From positions 1 to 64,000 of the forward strand of contig UQLR01000012.1 in assembly GCA_900541975.1 (NCBI GenBank): a stretch of 64,000 nt of DNA. The letters run 5' to 3'. How positions within the stretch are numbered: the stretch's first letter is position 1; each line of letters starts with the position of its first letter. The stretch comes from an uncultured Oscillospiraceae bacterium (GTDB taxonomy: Bacteria; Bacillota; Clostridia; Oscillospirales; Acutalibacteraceae). Of this stretch, positions 55,763 through 64,000 are shown in pieces. Under the pieces are notes generated by a model. That model saw nothing but the letters and a program-made list of their open reading frames with translations. It made no database searches and had not been told where the DNA came from. The position numbers and the translations under genes were made by a program.

Positions 55763-57037
55763 TTAATCCTTTGTTTCCGTCCGCTCTTGTTCAGCCGATT
55801 TTTTCATAATAAGCCTGGTAATACGCTGCTCAGACACCTCTGCAACCGTGATAAAAAGCGAATCAAACTGAAAGCTGTCCCCCTCGTTTGGAATACTTCC
55901 CAACATTTCCAGCACCCATCCGCCAACCGAAACACTTTCGCTTTGAATGGTTTTGGGGTCAAGTGCAAAAAGTTCCAGCATTTCGTCGATATCCATATCT
56001 CCGCTTATCTCATACGAGCCGTCTGAAAGTTCTTTATACATATGCTCAATTTCTTCGTCTTCGTCCCATATTTCGCCTACAATTTCTTCCAGCAGGTCTT
56101 CCATCGTTACAATTCCGACTGTTCCGCCATACTCGTCGGAAACAATAGCGATATTGAGCTTTTTATGCTTAAAGTCTGTTAATACCTTTGAAAGCTTCTT
56201 TGTCTTGTAAATAAAATACGCCGGTTGGATCAGCTCTTGAATATTGGGCGTTTCCCCGTTGACAATTGCCTCCAGAAAATCTCTGGTATGCAGTATTCCT
56301 ATAACGTTGTCCAGTGTATCTTTGTATACCGGAATTCTGGAATAGCGCTCAGACAGGATCAGCTTTGCAATGTCGCGCACATCGTCGTTTACCTCAATAG
56401 CCGTAATATCTACACGCGGCGTCAAAACTTCCTGTACGGTTTTTTCATCAAAATCAAGTGCAGACTGTACAAGCTCGCGTTCCTGCTGTTCCAGCACGCC
56501 TTCTTCCTCAATGCTTTCAATAATATATTTCAGTTCATCCTCCGTTACAGAAGGGGTTTTTTCATTTTTATGCATCCTTTTAAGCGCGGCGCTTTTCATT
56601 TTAATAAAAATAAAAACAATTGGGGTAAATACCGTCATTAGAATCCGCAGTGCTTTTGCCGTAAACAGGCAATAGCTGTCTGCCCGCTCTTTTGCAATGC
56701 ACTTCGGCATGATCTCCCCAAAGGTAAGCACCAAAAGCGTTACGGCACCTGTACTGATAGCGGCGCCCATATCTCCAAACAGATTGATACACAGTACCGT
56801 TGCAATAGAAGAACAACTAATATTGACAATATTGTTTCCAATCAGAACAGTTGTAAGTGCTTTGTCGTAATTTTCTGTAATATATAATGCATCTTTCGCC
56901 TTTTTGCTGCCGTTTTGTGCATCGTGCTTTAAACGGATTGTATTTACCGTAGAAAAAGCGGTTTCCACGGAAGAAAAAAAGGCGGAAAGTATAATGAGTA
57001 TAAGAATGGCCACACTCATTATAATGTTTACTTCCAA
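55763..57037 (-). CDS. CNNM/CorC-type hemolysin-family membrane protein
   Basis: 424 residues from TTG 57037 (GGGGTG seven bases upstream). In order: DUF21/CNNM transmembrane domain (about 1-180, with SAFFSSVETAFSTVN and LTFGEIMPKCIAKE), two CBS domains (about 200-325, GILHTRDFLEAI and VSDEYGGTVGIVTMEDLLEEIVGEIWDE) and a C-terminal CorC/HlyC FAD-like domain (about 340-410). The family handles Mg2+ or cobalt efflux and sensing. Function here is inferred from the family. Own transcript; no operon partner. Confidence 0.9.
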   Translation of the reverse strand: MEVNIIMSVAILILIILSAFFSSVETAFSTVNTIRLKHDAQNGSKKAKDALYITENYDKALTTVLIGNNIVNISCSSIATVLCINLFGDMGAAISTGAVTLLVLTFGEIMPKCIAKERADSYCLFTAKALRILMTVFTPIVFIFIKMKSAALKRMHKNEKTPSVTEDELKYIIESIEEEGVLEQQERELVQSALDFDEKTVQEVLTPRVDITAIEVNDDVRDIAKLILSERYSRIPVYKDTLDNVIGILHTRDFLEAIVNGETPNIQELIQPAYFIYKTKKLSKVLTDFKHKKLNIAIVSDEYGGTVGIVTMEDLLEEIVGEIWDEDEEIEHMYKELSDGSYEISGDMDIDEMLELFALDPKTIQSESVSVGGWVLEMLGSIPNEGDSFQFDSLFITVAEVSEQRITRLIMKKSAEQERTETKD

Positions 57038-57191
57038 AAAGTATCACCCCATATATGTTAAAAAAGATTCTTTGGAGAAATTGCCGCAAAGCTTTTTCCT
57101 TTCAGGACATACTATAGCATATCTGTATACAATTGGCAAATATCTATTTTTATGCCAAAAGGTATATAAGACTCTTGTGTATAACCACCGC

Positions 57192-57217
57192 AAAAGGCCG
57201 CCTGCAGGCGGCCTTTT
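57192..57217 (-). terminator. Terminator after the 5S-like subunit gene
   Basis: AAAAGGCCGCC (57192-57202) and GGCGGCCTTTT (57207-57217) form a perfect 11-base stem with a TGCA loop, about 60 bases beyond the stop of the carboxyltransferase operon. Confidence 0.85.
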
Positions 57218-57273
57218 GGTAAACGGAAAGAGATACGTTTCCATACTGTATGTTTTTTAATGCAGACAAAACT

Positions 57274-58674
57274 TTATACGGGATGCACTTTATTTGCCCT
57301 GTCTATATGCGCGCTGTCAATTCCAGCCTGCCGGTCGCGGCGCTTTTTAAAAAAGTCGAGTGCAACTTTTGGAAACTGCGCATAGGACAATACATCCTCT
57401 TCCTGCTCAATCCATTGTGGAATCTCTGCACGTAGCTTTTCAAGCTCGGGCTCCAGCAAATCTGCCGGGCGGCATTCTACTGGTTTTTCATCGCCAATAA
57501 TCTGTTTTCTAAACGCTTTGTCAATTGGCATGGGCGTCGTTCCGTATTTGCCTGCCACAAGATCTTTAAATTCATTGGTACACATTTTGTACCGCTGGCC
57601 TGTAATCACATTAAATACTGCCTGCGTACCTACAATCTGGGAGGTTGGCGTAACAAGCGGCGGATAGCCTGCATCTTTTCTGACCCTGGGAACTTCGTTT
57701 AAAACTTCCGTCAGCTGATCCTCTTTTCCTGCCTGTTTCAACTGGGAAAGCAGGTTGGAAAGCATTCCTCCCGGTACCTGGTAAATCAGCGCGTTTGCAT
57801 CCACTGCAAGCATTTTGGGATCCAGCAGTCCATTGTCCAAATATTTCTGCCGCAAGCCCATAAAATAATCGCGGATTTCATTTAAAAGGACCAGATCAAG
57901 CTCTGTGTCGTATTCCGTCCCCTGCAATGCTGCAACCATAGATTCCGTGGGCGCGTGCGATGTTCCCAACGCCAAAGGCGACATGGCCGTATCTATAATA
58001 TCCGCGCCGGCTTCAATCCCTTTGAGCAGGCACATGGACGCAAGGCCGGACGTATAATGCGTGTGCAGCTGAATTGGCAAATTAACCTGCGCCTTAATGG
58101 CGCCGACCAGCCGCCTTGTTTCATATGGAGTCAGCAGCGCCGCCATATCTTTAATACAAATGGAGTCAGCCCCGGCGTTGGCAATGCGCTTTGCATAATC
58201 CACATAATAAAGCGTATTGAATACCGGCCCTGTTGTATAAGAAATCGCAACCTGTACGTGTGCTCCCTCTTTTTTGGCCGCCTTAATTGCGACTTCCAGA
58301 TTTTTTATATCATTGAGGGCGTCAAAAATACGGATAATATCGATCCCGTTTGCAACCGAACGCTGTACAAAATATTCCAGCACGTCATCTGCATAATGGC
58401 GGTAGCCAAGCATATTTTGCCCCCTGAACAGCATTTGCAGCTTGGTATTCGGACAGTTTTTACGGATTATACGCAGTCTGTCCCAGGGGTCTTCGTTTAA
58501 AAAGCGCAGACATGCATCAAAAGTTGCACCGCCCCAACACTCCAAAGAGTGAAATCCCACCTGGTCAAGCTTTGGTAAGACAGGGAGCATTTCTTCTGTA
58601 GACATTCTGGTAGCAATCAATGACTGGTGCGCATCACGCAACACCGTTTCTGTAATCAAAATCTTTTTAGCCAT
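57274..58674 (-). CDS. Carboxyltransferase 5S-like subunit (oxaloacetate decarboxylase alpha-type)
   Basis: 466 residues. N-terminal TIM-barrel carboxyltransferase with ETVLRDAHQSLIATRM, metal-binding Asp-Ala-His, and HTHYTSGLASM, then PYC_OADA domain (about 300-440, with GGMLSNLLSQLKQ). There is no C-terminal biotinyl domain; biotin is supplied by the separate carrier gene upstream. It handles pyruvate and oxaloacetate. Such an isolated barrel plus carrier plus 12S-like subunit matches the propionibacterial transcarboxylase arrangement. The Na+-pump beta subunit is not in the window. AAGGGAAGG precedes ATG 58674. Confidence 0.9.
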   Translation of the reverse strand: MAKKILITETVLRDAHQSLIATRMSTEEMLPVLPKLDQVGFHSLECWGGATFDACLRFLNEDPWDRLRIIRKNCPNTKLQMLFRGQNMLGYRHYADDVLEYFVQRSVANGIDIIRIFDALNDIKNLEVAIKAAKKEGAHVQVAISYTTGPVFNTLYYVDYAKRIANAGADSICIKDMAALLTPYETRRLVGAIKAQVNLPIQLHTHYTSGLASMCLLKGIEAGADIIDTAMSPLALGTSHAPTESMVAALQGTEYDTELDLVLLNEIRDYFMGLRQKYLDNGLLDPKMLAVDANALIYQVPGGMLSNLLSQLKQAGKEDQLTEVLNEVPRVRKDAGYPPLVTPTSQIVGTQAVFNVITGQRYKMCTNEFKDLVAGKYGTTPMPIDKAFRKQIIGDEKPVECRPADLLEPELEKLRAEIPQWIEQEEDVLSYAQFPKVALDFFKKRRDRQAGIDSAHIDRANKVHPV

Positions 58675-58726
58675 AGCTGTTGGTCCTTCCCTTTCGGTTA
58701 AGATATAAAGGCTTTTTCCTGCCGGG

Positions 58727-59089
58727 CTATTTCAATACTACAAGTACTGTACCGGATTCCACGCTGTCGCCCTTGTTAACACTTACAGCCTCTACAACCG
58801 CATCACGCGGCGCCATAATTTCGTTTTCCATTTTCATTGCTTCCAGAACAACCAGAATATCGCCCTTGGAAACCTTTTGCCCCACACTTACAGCTACGGA
58901 AACGATTGTCCCGGGCATGGGGCACTTTACAGGCTCGCCCCCCAAAGCAGAAGCAGCCGCAGGCGCAGGCGGTGCTGCGGGCGGTGCGGGTGTGGGCGCC
59001 GCGGGTGCTGCAGGAGTTGCCGATGCGTCAATTTCTTCAACCTGTACGTTATATGCTGTGCCGTTTACCGTAATCTTTAAATTTTTCAT
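58727..59089 (-). CDS. Biotin carboxyl carrier protein (1.3S-like)
   Basis: 120 residues. An N-terminal strand domain, then an Ala/Pro-rich flexible linker (about 28-48), then a biotinyl/lipoyl domain with EAMKMENEI, the Lys being biotinylated (about residue 87). It shuttles the carboxyl group between the other two subunits. It lies between the 12S-like and 5S-like genes, 52 bases upstream of the latter and 70 bases downstream of the former. Confidence 0.94.
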   Translation of the reverse strand: MKNLKITVNGTAYNVQVEEIDASATPAAPAAPTPAPPAAPPAPAAASALGGEPVKCPMPGTIVSVAVSVGQKVSKGDILVVLEAMKMENEIMAPRDAVVEAVSVNKGDSVESGTVLVVLK

Positions 59090-59159
59090 GATGCACCATC
59101 CCTTTAATTGATCATTTTACCACTTATCATATATACTCATACAAAAAAGCGTTGCCATG

Positions 59160-60488
59160 TTACAGGATTGTTCCATGTTTTTTGGGCAGCCTGGAAACAC
59201 GTTTGCCTGAAAGCATATCCAGCGCGGAAAAAAGCTTGTTTCTGGTATCCTGCGGCGCTATTACATCCTGCACATAACCGTTTGCTGCTGCTTTAAAGGC
59301 ACTGCATTCTTTTTCTTTATATGTTTTTACCAACTCCTGGCGTGTATCCCTGGGAGCGTTCATTTTATCCTCCCACATAATCGCCGCGCCGGCTTCCGGC
59401 GGAAGCGGAGAAATAGCAGCATTTGCCCAAGCAAGCGTAACGTCTGTATTGGCGCCTGATCCTGCCACAGCGACATAAAATGCGCCGTACGCTTCACCCG
59501 TAATTACTGTTACCTTCACGGTTGTCGCGTCCGCATATGCGGCAGTCAGGTGCGAAGCTGCCTTTAAGCAGCCAAAGCCCTTGCTGTCTGCAAATGTCAC
59601 GACCGGTATTGTAAAGGCGTCGCAAAATTTTACAAAACGGGCAATTTTTGTACAATCATCCTGCAGAAGCGTTTGCCCGTTTGTCTTTACCATACCAGCT
59701 ACGCTTCCATAAAGCCTTGCAAAACCCACAACCGCGTTCTTACCAAACGCGCTTTGCAGTTCCAAAAAACTTCCGTTATCAAATACGGATTTGATTACGT
59801 CTGTATTTTGCGGATCTTCCGGTTCATCTGTATCGGCAGCCGGCGCAGGGCTAAGATTATTAGAGGGCATAAAGCCAAGCAAAGTTCTTGCCTTTTCAAT
59901 TGCTTCTTCTGTATTTTTTGCCGTCAAATGTGAAAGGCCGTAATTTTCGGCATCTTCACAACTGCCGCCTTCCCCGTTTGTTGCCAGGGAAAGCCGGGCC
60001 TTTTCCGACAAAATAACAAAATCGGCGCCAGATGCGTTCAATGCGCCGATCCCCAGACAGGCGCCCAATACTACGGATATCTGTGGAACAACGCCAGACA
60101 GGGTAGAAACGCTGTTTAAAATGCTTCCAAAGGAAGACAGCATGTCCACCCCCTGCATAAGACGCGCGCCGGTTGAATCATACAGGCCAACCACAGGCGC
60201 GCCGGTTTTAACTGCAAGGCTATACAGCTTTTTGAGCTTTGCCGCCTGGGCGGTTGACATTGCGCCACCGGCTATGTCGCTATTCTGCGCAAAGGCAAAT
60301 ATTGGGCAGCCGTTTGCCATACCGTAAGCCGCTATAACCTCGGCATAGCCGTTTTCTGATTTGGCATAAGCGTCTATTTCTGAAAAAACGCCGCCATCAA
60401 ACAGCAATTGCAGGTTTTTATAAGCCGAAGTGTTTTCAATTGCAGCCTTTGCCTGACTAAGCAACTGTTGCTTTTGTTCCATACTCAT
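59160..60488 (-). CDS. Carboxyltransferase 12S-like subunit (acyl-CoA carboxyltransferase)
   Basis: 442 residues from ATG 60488 (GGAGG seven bases upstream). Two crotonase-like halves; conserved segments are LVKTGAPVVGLYDSTGARLMQG, the oxyanion-like GACLGIGALNASG, GAYGAFYVAVAG-like region (VITGEAYGAFYVAVAG) and the C-terminal KRVSRLPKKHGTI. The family normally runs about 510 residues, so the N-terminal and middle parts are shortened by about 70, with an Ala/Pro/Asp-rich linker in the middle. It transfers carboxyl to or from an acyl-CoA. It is the first gene of the operon and has a promoter at 60537-60565. Confidence 0.88.
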   Translation of the reverse strand: MSMEQKQQLLSQAKAAIENTSAYKNLQLLFDGGVFSEIDAYAKSENGYAEVIAAYGMANGCPIFAFAQNSDIAGGAMSTAQAAKLKKLYSLAVKTGAPVVGLYDSTGARLMQGVDMLSSFGSILNSVSTLSGVVPQISVVLGACLGIGALNASGADFVILSEKARLSLATNGEGGSCEDAENYGLSHLTAKNTEEAIEKARTLLGFMPSNNLSPAPAADTDEPEDPQNTDVIKSVFDNGSFLELQSAFGKNAVVGFARLYGSVAGMVKTNGQTLLQDDCTKIARFVKFCDAFTIPVVTFADSKGFGCLKAASHLTAAYADATTVKVTVITGEAYGAFYVAVAGSGANTDVTLAWANAAISPLPPEAGAAIMWEDKMNAPRDTRQELVKTYKEKECSAFKAAANGYVQDVIAPQDTRNKLFSALDMLSGKRVSRLPKKHGTIL

Positions 60489-60536
60489 CCGTGTTCCTCC
60501 GTTCCTACTGCTAAATCAATAAAGCTATACAGATTT

Positions 60537-60565
60537 ATTATAATAAAACCATGCAGAAACTACAA
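60537..60565 (-). promoter_or_regulatory. Promoter of the carboxyltransferase operon
   Basis: Minus strand: TTGTAG (60560-60565), 17 bases, TATAAT (60537-60542). The -35 is one to two bases off consensus. Confidence 0.6.
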
Positions 60566-60574
60566 GCAGAAAAA

Positions 60575-60985
60575 TCAGCCCCTACAATTTTTGCACTTTT
60601 TAAACAATTCTTTTAGTTCTATGGAATATTTTTGTCCATTTTGTTTAATCCCAAAACGAAACTGTATCGTTTCCGCCACAGCAAGTCCACAATCCAGCCC
60701 GGAAAGCATACGGTTAAGCGCATAAGACCCCGCCGCGCGAATGAGATATTCCGCTATTTCCGCAGAATCCTCTGCACCGCCATCCGGTGCAGGCCGGTTG
60801 GTACTTCCATATATCTCAAGAGCGTGCAGGTACAGCCTGTCCCCTTTTGGTTCTACCAATACAAAACCCAGAACGGTTCCGCGTTCGTCTGCCATTAGCA
60901 GTCTTGCATTCCCTGAAGAAATATGATATTTTTCAAAAACCGGCCCTGCTATGCCCGCTTCGTCTACAGGCTTTACGCACAGCAT
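60575..60985 (-). CDS. GNAT-like hypothetical protein
   Basis: 136 residues. An order of strands and a short segment (SGNARLLMADERGTVLGFVLVEPKGDRLYLHAL) resemble the central strands of N-acetyltransferases, but the acetyl-CoA loop Q/RxxGxG/A is not visible. The C-terminus ends in a Lys/Cys-rich stretch. I would not assign a reaction. Start ATG 60985 with AAAGGATTGG upstream. Same strand as rluB, 19 bases after its stop, so probably in that operon. Confidence 0.6.
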   Translation of the reverse strand: MLCVKPVDEAGIAGPVFEKYHISSGNARLLMADERGTVLGFVLVEPKGDRLYLHALEIYGSTNRPAPDGGAEDSAEIAEYLIRAAGSYALNRMLSGLDCGLAVAETIQFRFGIKQNGQKYSIELKELFKKCKNCRG

Positions 60986-61004
60986 CGTACCAATCCTTTC
61001 TGTC

Positions 61005-61757
61005 TTAAAGTACCTGCGCCGTAGTGTTTGGCCTTGCAGACAACCTTTTTACTTCGTCTGTTGTCAGCTCACGCCATTTCCCCGGCGGCAACATGCCAAG
61101 TTTCACCTGGCCGATCGCCGTACGCCTGAGCCTTGCCACCTCCAGCCCAAGCTGGCCGCACATTTTCCGGATCTGGCGGTTTCGGCCTTCCCGGAGGATA
61201 ACCTCCAATACACACTTTTGCTCCTGTTTTGTAATAACATGCACCTGGCATGGCGCTGTTTTTCTGCCATCCACCACCATGCCCGCGCACATCTGGTCAA
61301 TCTGTTCGTCGCTGGCTACAGGACGAACCGTCACACGATACACTTTATAAACATGTTTTGCAGGATGTGTTACTTTGTTGGCGAATTCGCCGTCATTGGT
61401 CAATAAAAGCAGCCCTTCAGAATCTCTGTCCAGACGGCCCACAGGGTAAACCCGCGCCGGCACATCCGCGACAAGTTCTGCCACGCACTTCCTTCCCAAT
61501 TCATCGTGCATTGTCGTTACATAACCCCGCGGTTTATACAGCATAATATAATAATATCTGGCCTTTGCACGCCCGGATACTTTCTTTCCCTTTACCAATA
61601 CCTTATCATAAACAGGGTCCACCTTATCGCCTATTTGGGCGACTCTGCCGTTTACCTTCACGCAACCCTGCTCAATCAGTTCTTCTGCTTTTCTTCTGGA
61701 CGTCACCCCGCAGTCTGCAAGCATCTTTTGCAGCCGGACCAGTTTCTTTTCCACCAT
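61005..61757 (-). CDS. 23S rRNA pseudouridine synthase, RluB/RsuA family
   Basis: 250 residues from ATG 61757 (61760 is adjacent and possible). N-terminal S4 RNA-binding domain (about 3-60, VRLQKMLADCGVTSRRKAEELIEQGCVKVNG), then the synthase domain with the catalytic Asp in VGRLDRDSEGLLLLTNDG and the late REGRNRQIRKM motif. It modifies ribosomal RNA. Gene order dacF-rluB matches other Clostridia. RluB is the likely specific name, not certain. Confidence 0.9.
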   Translation of the reverse strand: MVEKKLVRLQKMLADCGVTSRRKAEELIEQGCVKVNGRVAQIGDKVDPVYDKVLVKGKKVSGRAKARYYYIMLYKPRGYVTTMHDELGRKCVAELVADVPARVYPVGRLDRDSEGLLLLTNDGEFANKVTHPAKHVYKVYRVTVRPVASDEQIDQMCAGMVVDGRKTAPCQVHVITKQEQKCVLEVILREGRNRQIRKMCGQLGLEVARLRRTAIGQVKLGMLPPGKWRELTTDEVKRLSARPNTTAQVL

Positions 61758-61803
61758 CATTCCACCATTTTCTTTCATCCTTGCGCCATAGCCGCATGGG
61801 CTG

Positions 61804-62949
61804 TCAGGAAAAAAGATTTGAAAAAAACGCGCCGATTTTTTCAAAAAACCCTTTTTCTACCTGCTCATACGCATAAGCTCTATCTGCTACCAGGTCGTTT
61901 GACGCTACTTTTTCCCCGTTTAATGTGTATACAACCTTTCCAAGCACCTGCCCCGCTTCCACCGGCGCATAAACAAATGGCGGCAGGGAAACCTGCCTTA
62001 CAATTTTGTCCTGATCTGCATTTGGTACAACAACGTCTGCCTTAGTATAGCCGCTTACACGGACATAATCCTCTTCTCCTCCTGCAAGCGGCAGTTTGAT
62101 ATGGCAGGCTGTGTCGTCAAAAGAGACGCGTGTCAGCTGCTCAAAGCCGTATTCATACATCTTTATATGGTCATTCCAGTCGTCCGGCGCGTGCAACGTT
62201 ACCGCAATCAGCTTTACGCCGTCCTTTTCAGCGCTTGTTACAAGGCACCTGCCGGCTTTGTCGGTAAATCCGGTTTTTCCGCCCGTACAGTATTCGTACA
62301 TAGACAAAAGCCGGTTATGGTTATTATAAGTATAGGCCTGCCCCTGCGGTTTGATAAACGTAACCTTCATGCTTTTTTGTCCGCTGATGTCTGCAAATGC
62401 ATCGTTGCTGATCGCGCAGTCCATCAACAGCGCCATATCCTGCGCTGTGGAGTAATGCATATCGTTATCCAATCCCGAAGGCGTTACAAAATGGGAATTT
62501 TTCATCCCGATTTGCTGCGCCTTTTGGTTCATTGCTTTGGCGAAGCCTTCAAAACTGCCGCCCACAGCTAAAGCCGCTGCATTGGCTGCGTCGTTGCCTG
62601 AAGCCATCATCATGCCTGCCGCAAGATCCGTTAATTTTAGCTGGTCGCCTGCTTTTAAATACATGGACGAGCCTTCTGCATACATTTCTTCTGTTACCGT
62701 TACCGTCTTATTCTGCGCTGCAGCGGCTTCTAATGCCAAAAGCGTGGTCATAATTTTTGTCGTGCTTGCCATCGGCAGTTTTTCCTGCGCGTTCTTTTCA
62801 AATAAAAACGCCCCGTTATTTACGCAAAACAGTGCCGCTGCCTGGGCGGAAACAGAAGGAACCTCCTGTGCCGCAGCGGGCTTCTGCAAAGCTGCCAGCA
62901 TGGTAAAAGAAACGATCAAACATACAATTGCTGCTTTTCTTCTGTACAA
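61804..62949 (-). CDS. dacF: D-alanyl-D-alanine carboxypeptidase (DacF/PBP5 type)
   Basis: 381 residues from TTG 62949, eight bases after AAGGGAG; an in-frame ATG at 62979 is an alternative. Signal peptide (1-28), penicillin-binding S11 domain with active-site STTK (MASTTKIMTTL), SGN, and KTG in TGGKTGFTDKAG, then the C-terminal PBP5 beta domain (about 280-365) and an amphipathic tail (FFEKIGAFFSNLF) that would attach to the membrane. It trims peptidoglycan peptides, in sporulating Clostridia often in forespore or growth. Follows gerW and precedes rluB. Confidence 0.93.
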   Translation of the reverse strand: MYRRKAAIVCLIVSFTMLAALQKPAAAQEVPSVSAQAAALFCVNNGAFLFEKNAQEKLPMASTTKIMTTLLALEAAAAQNKTVTVTEEMYAEGSSMYLKAGDQLKLTDLAAGMMMASGNDAANAAALAVGGSFEGFAKAMNQKAQQIGMKNSHFVTPSGLDNDMHYSTAQDMALLMDCAISNDAFADISGQKSMKVTFIKPQGQAYTYNNHNRLLSMYEYCTGGKTGFTDKAGRCLVTSAEKDGVKLIAVTLHAPDDWNDHIKMYEYGFEQLTRVSFDDTACHIKLPLAGGEEDYVRVSGYTKADVVVPNADQDKIVRQVSLPPFVYAPVEAGQVLGKVVYTLNGEKVASNDLVADRAYAYEQVEKGFFEKIGAFFSNLFS

Positions 62950-63067
62950 GGGCCTCTCTCCCTTAGCCGTTTTTTCCATCCGCCTGCTTAAACGTCCCCT
63001 GTGCAGGATGTTTAAGCACACGTACCGTGACAACAATACATATGCTTGTTTTTCTACTGTTTATACC

Positions 63068-63493
63068 TTATGCCTGGGGATCGTCCAGTTTAATCTGGTC
63101 GGCCTCTTCTTTTTTTTCTTTTGCATCCTTCTTAAAAAGTGCAGACACTTTGTCGATAATTTCCGGCACAAGGCCTACAACTCTGTCTGCTGTTCCGTCG
63201 TAGCTTTCTATATTCAAAAGCTCAACCTTGCCGTTGCAAACGGCCAAAAATGCAATTGGGTTAATCGAAACACCCGCACCGCTGCCACCACCGAAAATTT
63301 CTTTGTTTGGCGCGTTTTTAGACGGAATATCCGACCCTCCTGAGGCAAAGCCGTAGCTCACCTTGGAAACGGGGATAATCACCGTGCCGTCCGGCGTGGT
63401 AATAGGATCGCCTACAATTGTGTTGACGTCTACCATTTCTTTAATTTTCTGCATGGTTATGTCCATTAAGCCTTCAATAGGATGTTCACTCAT
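63068..63493 (-). CDS. GerW/YtfJ sporulation protein
   Basis: 141 residues from ATG 63493 (GGCGG site upstream). The family consensus EHPIEGLMDITMQKIKEMVDVNTIVGDPI and the GGGSGAGVSINPIAFLAV segment are present. In Bacillus, GerW (YtfJ) is needed for spore germination. It marks the host as a likely spore former, or derived from one. The gene is in the DUF2953-gerW-dacF-rluB order common in Clostridia. Confidence 0.92.
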   Translation of the reverse strand: MSEHPIEGLMDITMQKIKEMVDVNTIVGDPITTPDGTVIIPVSKVSYGFASGGSDIPSKNAPNKEIFGGGSGAGVSINPIAFLAVCNGKVELLNIESYDGTADRVVGLVPEIIDKVSALFKKDAKEKKEEADQIKLDDPQA

Positions 63494-63556
63494 AAAAAGC
63501 ACCGCCTTTTTTGTTATATCTATTGTAATCTTTATTTTTCAATAAAACCTTTCTGA

Positions 63557-64000
63557 TTAAATTATACCCTGCCTTCTGACTTTTATAAACCGCCTGAAAA
63601 GTTTATATGCGCCTTTTATCAAATTGCCTAAAAAGAACAGCAGTGAAATCCGCGCCTGCGCCCGGCAGATAATTTTGGTTTGCTTACAGTCATAATCCGG
63701 ATGGATATCAATCTGCAGCTTTTTATATTTTTTTACGGCTGAAGTAATTACACCCGTTGCGGGATAAACCGCAGCGCATATATAGCCGTAAGCGACAGCC
63801 GTATCCGCCGCATTCTCACCGCCTACGCATATGTCTATATTCAGGCAGGACAAAACTGTATGCCGCAGCAACCCTTTTAAAACGCTACCAGCCGCCTTTG
63901 CCGTTTCCTTAAGCAGGCGTAAAAAACCGGAAAGGCCCGTTTGCCGTATGATTTCTTTTATGGCGTTTTCATCCTTACCCGTATCTTCCGCTCGTTTTTG
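63557..64000 (-). CDS. DUF2953 family protein, partial at right edge
   Basis: The frame is open to the window edge (position 64000), so the N-terminus is missing; 147 codons are visible. DUF2953 proteins are membrane-anchored with a central strand region, here (SCLNIDICVGGENAADTAVAYGYICAAVYP and CRAQARISLLFFLGNLIKGAYK). They are found next to gerW in Clostridia. The function is unknown. Confidence 0.85.
   Translation of the reverse strand, partial: QKRAEDTGKDENAIKEIIRQTGLSGFLRLLKETAKAAGSVLKGLLRHTVLSCLNIDICVGGENAADTAVAYGYICAAVYPATGVITSAVKKYKKLQIDIHPDYDCKQTKIICRAQARISLLFFLGNLIKGAYKLFRRFIKVRRQGII

Overview
The window looks like a chromosomal segment of a low-to-mid GC Clostridia bacterium, most likely a gut member of the Oscillospirales/Ruminococcaceae. 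The basis is gene content and signals read by eye, not a database match. Supporting points are Gram-positive ribosome binding sites, sigma-A promoters with 17-nt spacers, a T-box leader, a sporulation protein (GerW/YtfJ), dockerin-tagged starch-binding proteins, a glgB-glgC-glgD-glgA glycogen operon, and a biotin-dependent carboxyltransferase cluster of clostridial type. There are no rRNA or tRNA genes and no CRISPR array.

Layout. 1-3.7 kb: an extracellular GH13 amylase cut by the left edge, preceded in the same operon by a secreted starch-binding dockerin protein. 3.9-18.6 kb: housekeeping genes (rarA, glyA, leuA behind a leucine T-box, queH, a HAD phosphatase, a large lipoprotein, a cyclase-family hydrolase, an iron alcohol dehydrogenase, plsY, der, a DUF512 radical-SAM-like protein, rpmF, yceD). 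18.8-21.3 kb: a secreted CotH/starch-binding/dockerin protein. 21.5-28.9 kb: an integrated mobilizable element of about 7.4 kb with terminal repeats, TnpV, an arsenic-type operon (arsR, arsP-like permease, Cys-rich thioredoxin-like protein, arsC), a Cys-rich KTR protein, a MobA/MobL relaxase with a likely oriT, an excisionase-like protein, an XRE regulator and a tyrosine integrase. 29-31.9 kb: a P-type cation ATPase behind what looks like a yybP-ykoY manganese riboswitch. 32-43.6 kb: an operon of a MATE exporter with a C-terminal RsbW-like domain, a 2996-residue three-module NRPS with a terminal reductase, and a STAS protein. 45.1-51.1 kb: the glycogen operon. 51.9-55.1 kb: ilvB-ilvN-ilvC. 55.3-60.5 kb: membrane proteins and a three-gene carboxyltransferase set (12S-like, biotin carrier, 5S-like). 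60.6-64 kb: an acyltransferase-like protein, rluB, dacF, gerW and a DUF2953 gene cut by the right edge.

How the genes fit together. The secreted starch proteins and the glycogen operon describe a starch user that stores glucan. leuA and ilvBNC supply branched-chain amino acids, leuA apparently under leucyl-tRNA control. The most unusual part is the NRPS operon. Its architecture A-T-C-A-T-C-A-T-reductase predicts a short peptide released as an aldehyde or alcohol. Its exporter is fused to an anti-sigma-like domain, and a STAS antagonist-like protein is encoded in the same operon, which suggests that export or synthesis is tied to a partner-switching signal. No phosphopantetheinyl transferase is encoded in the window.
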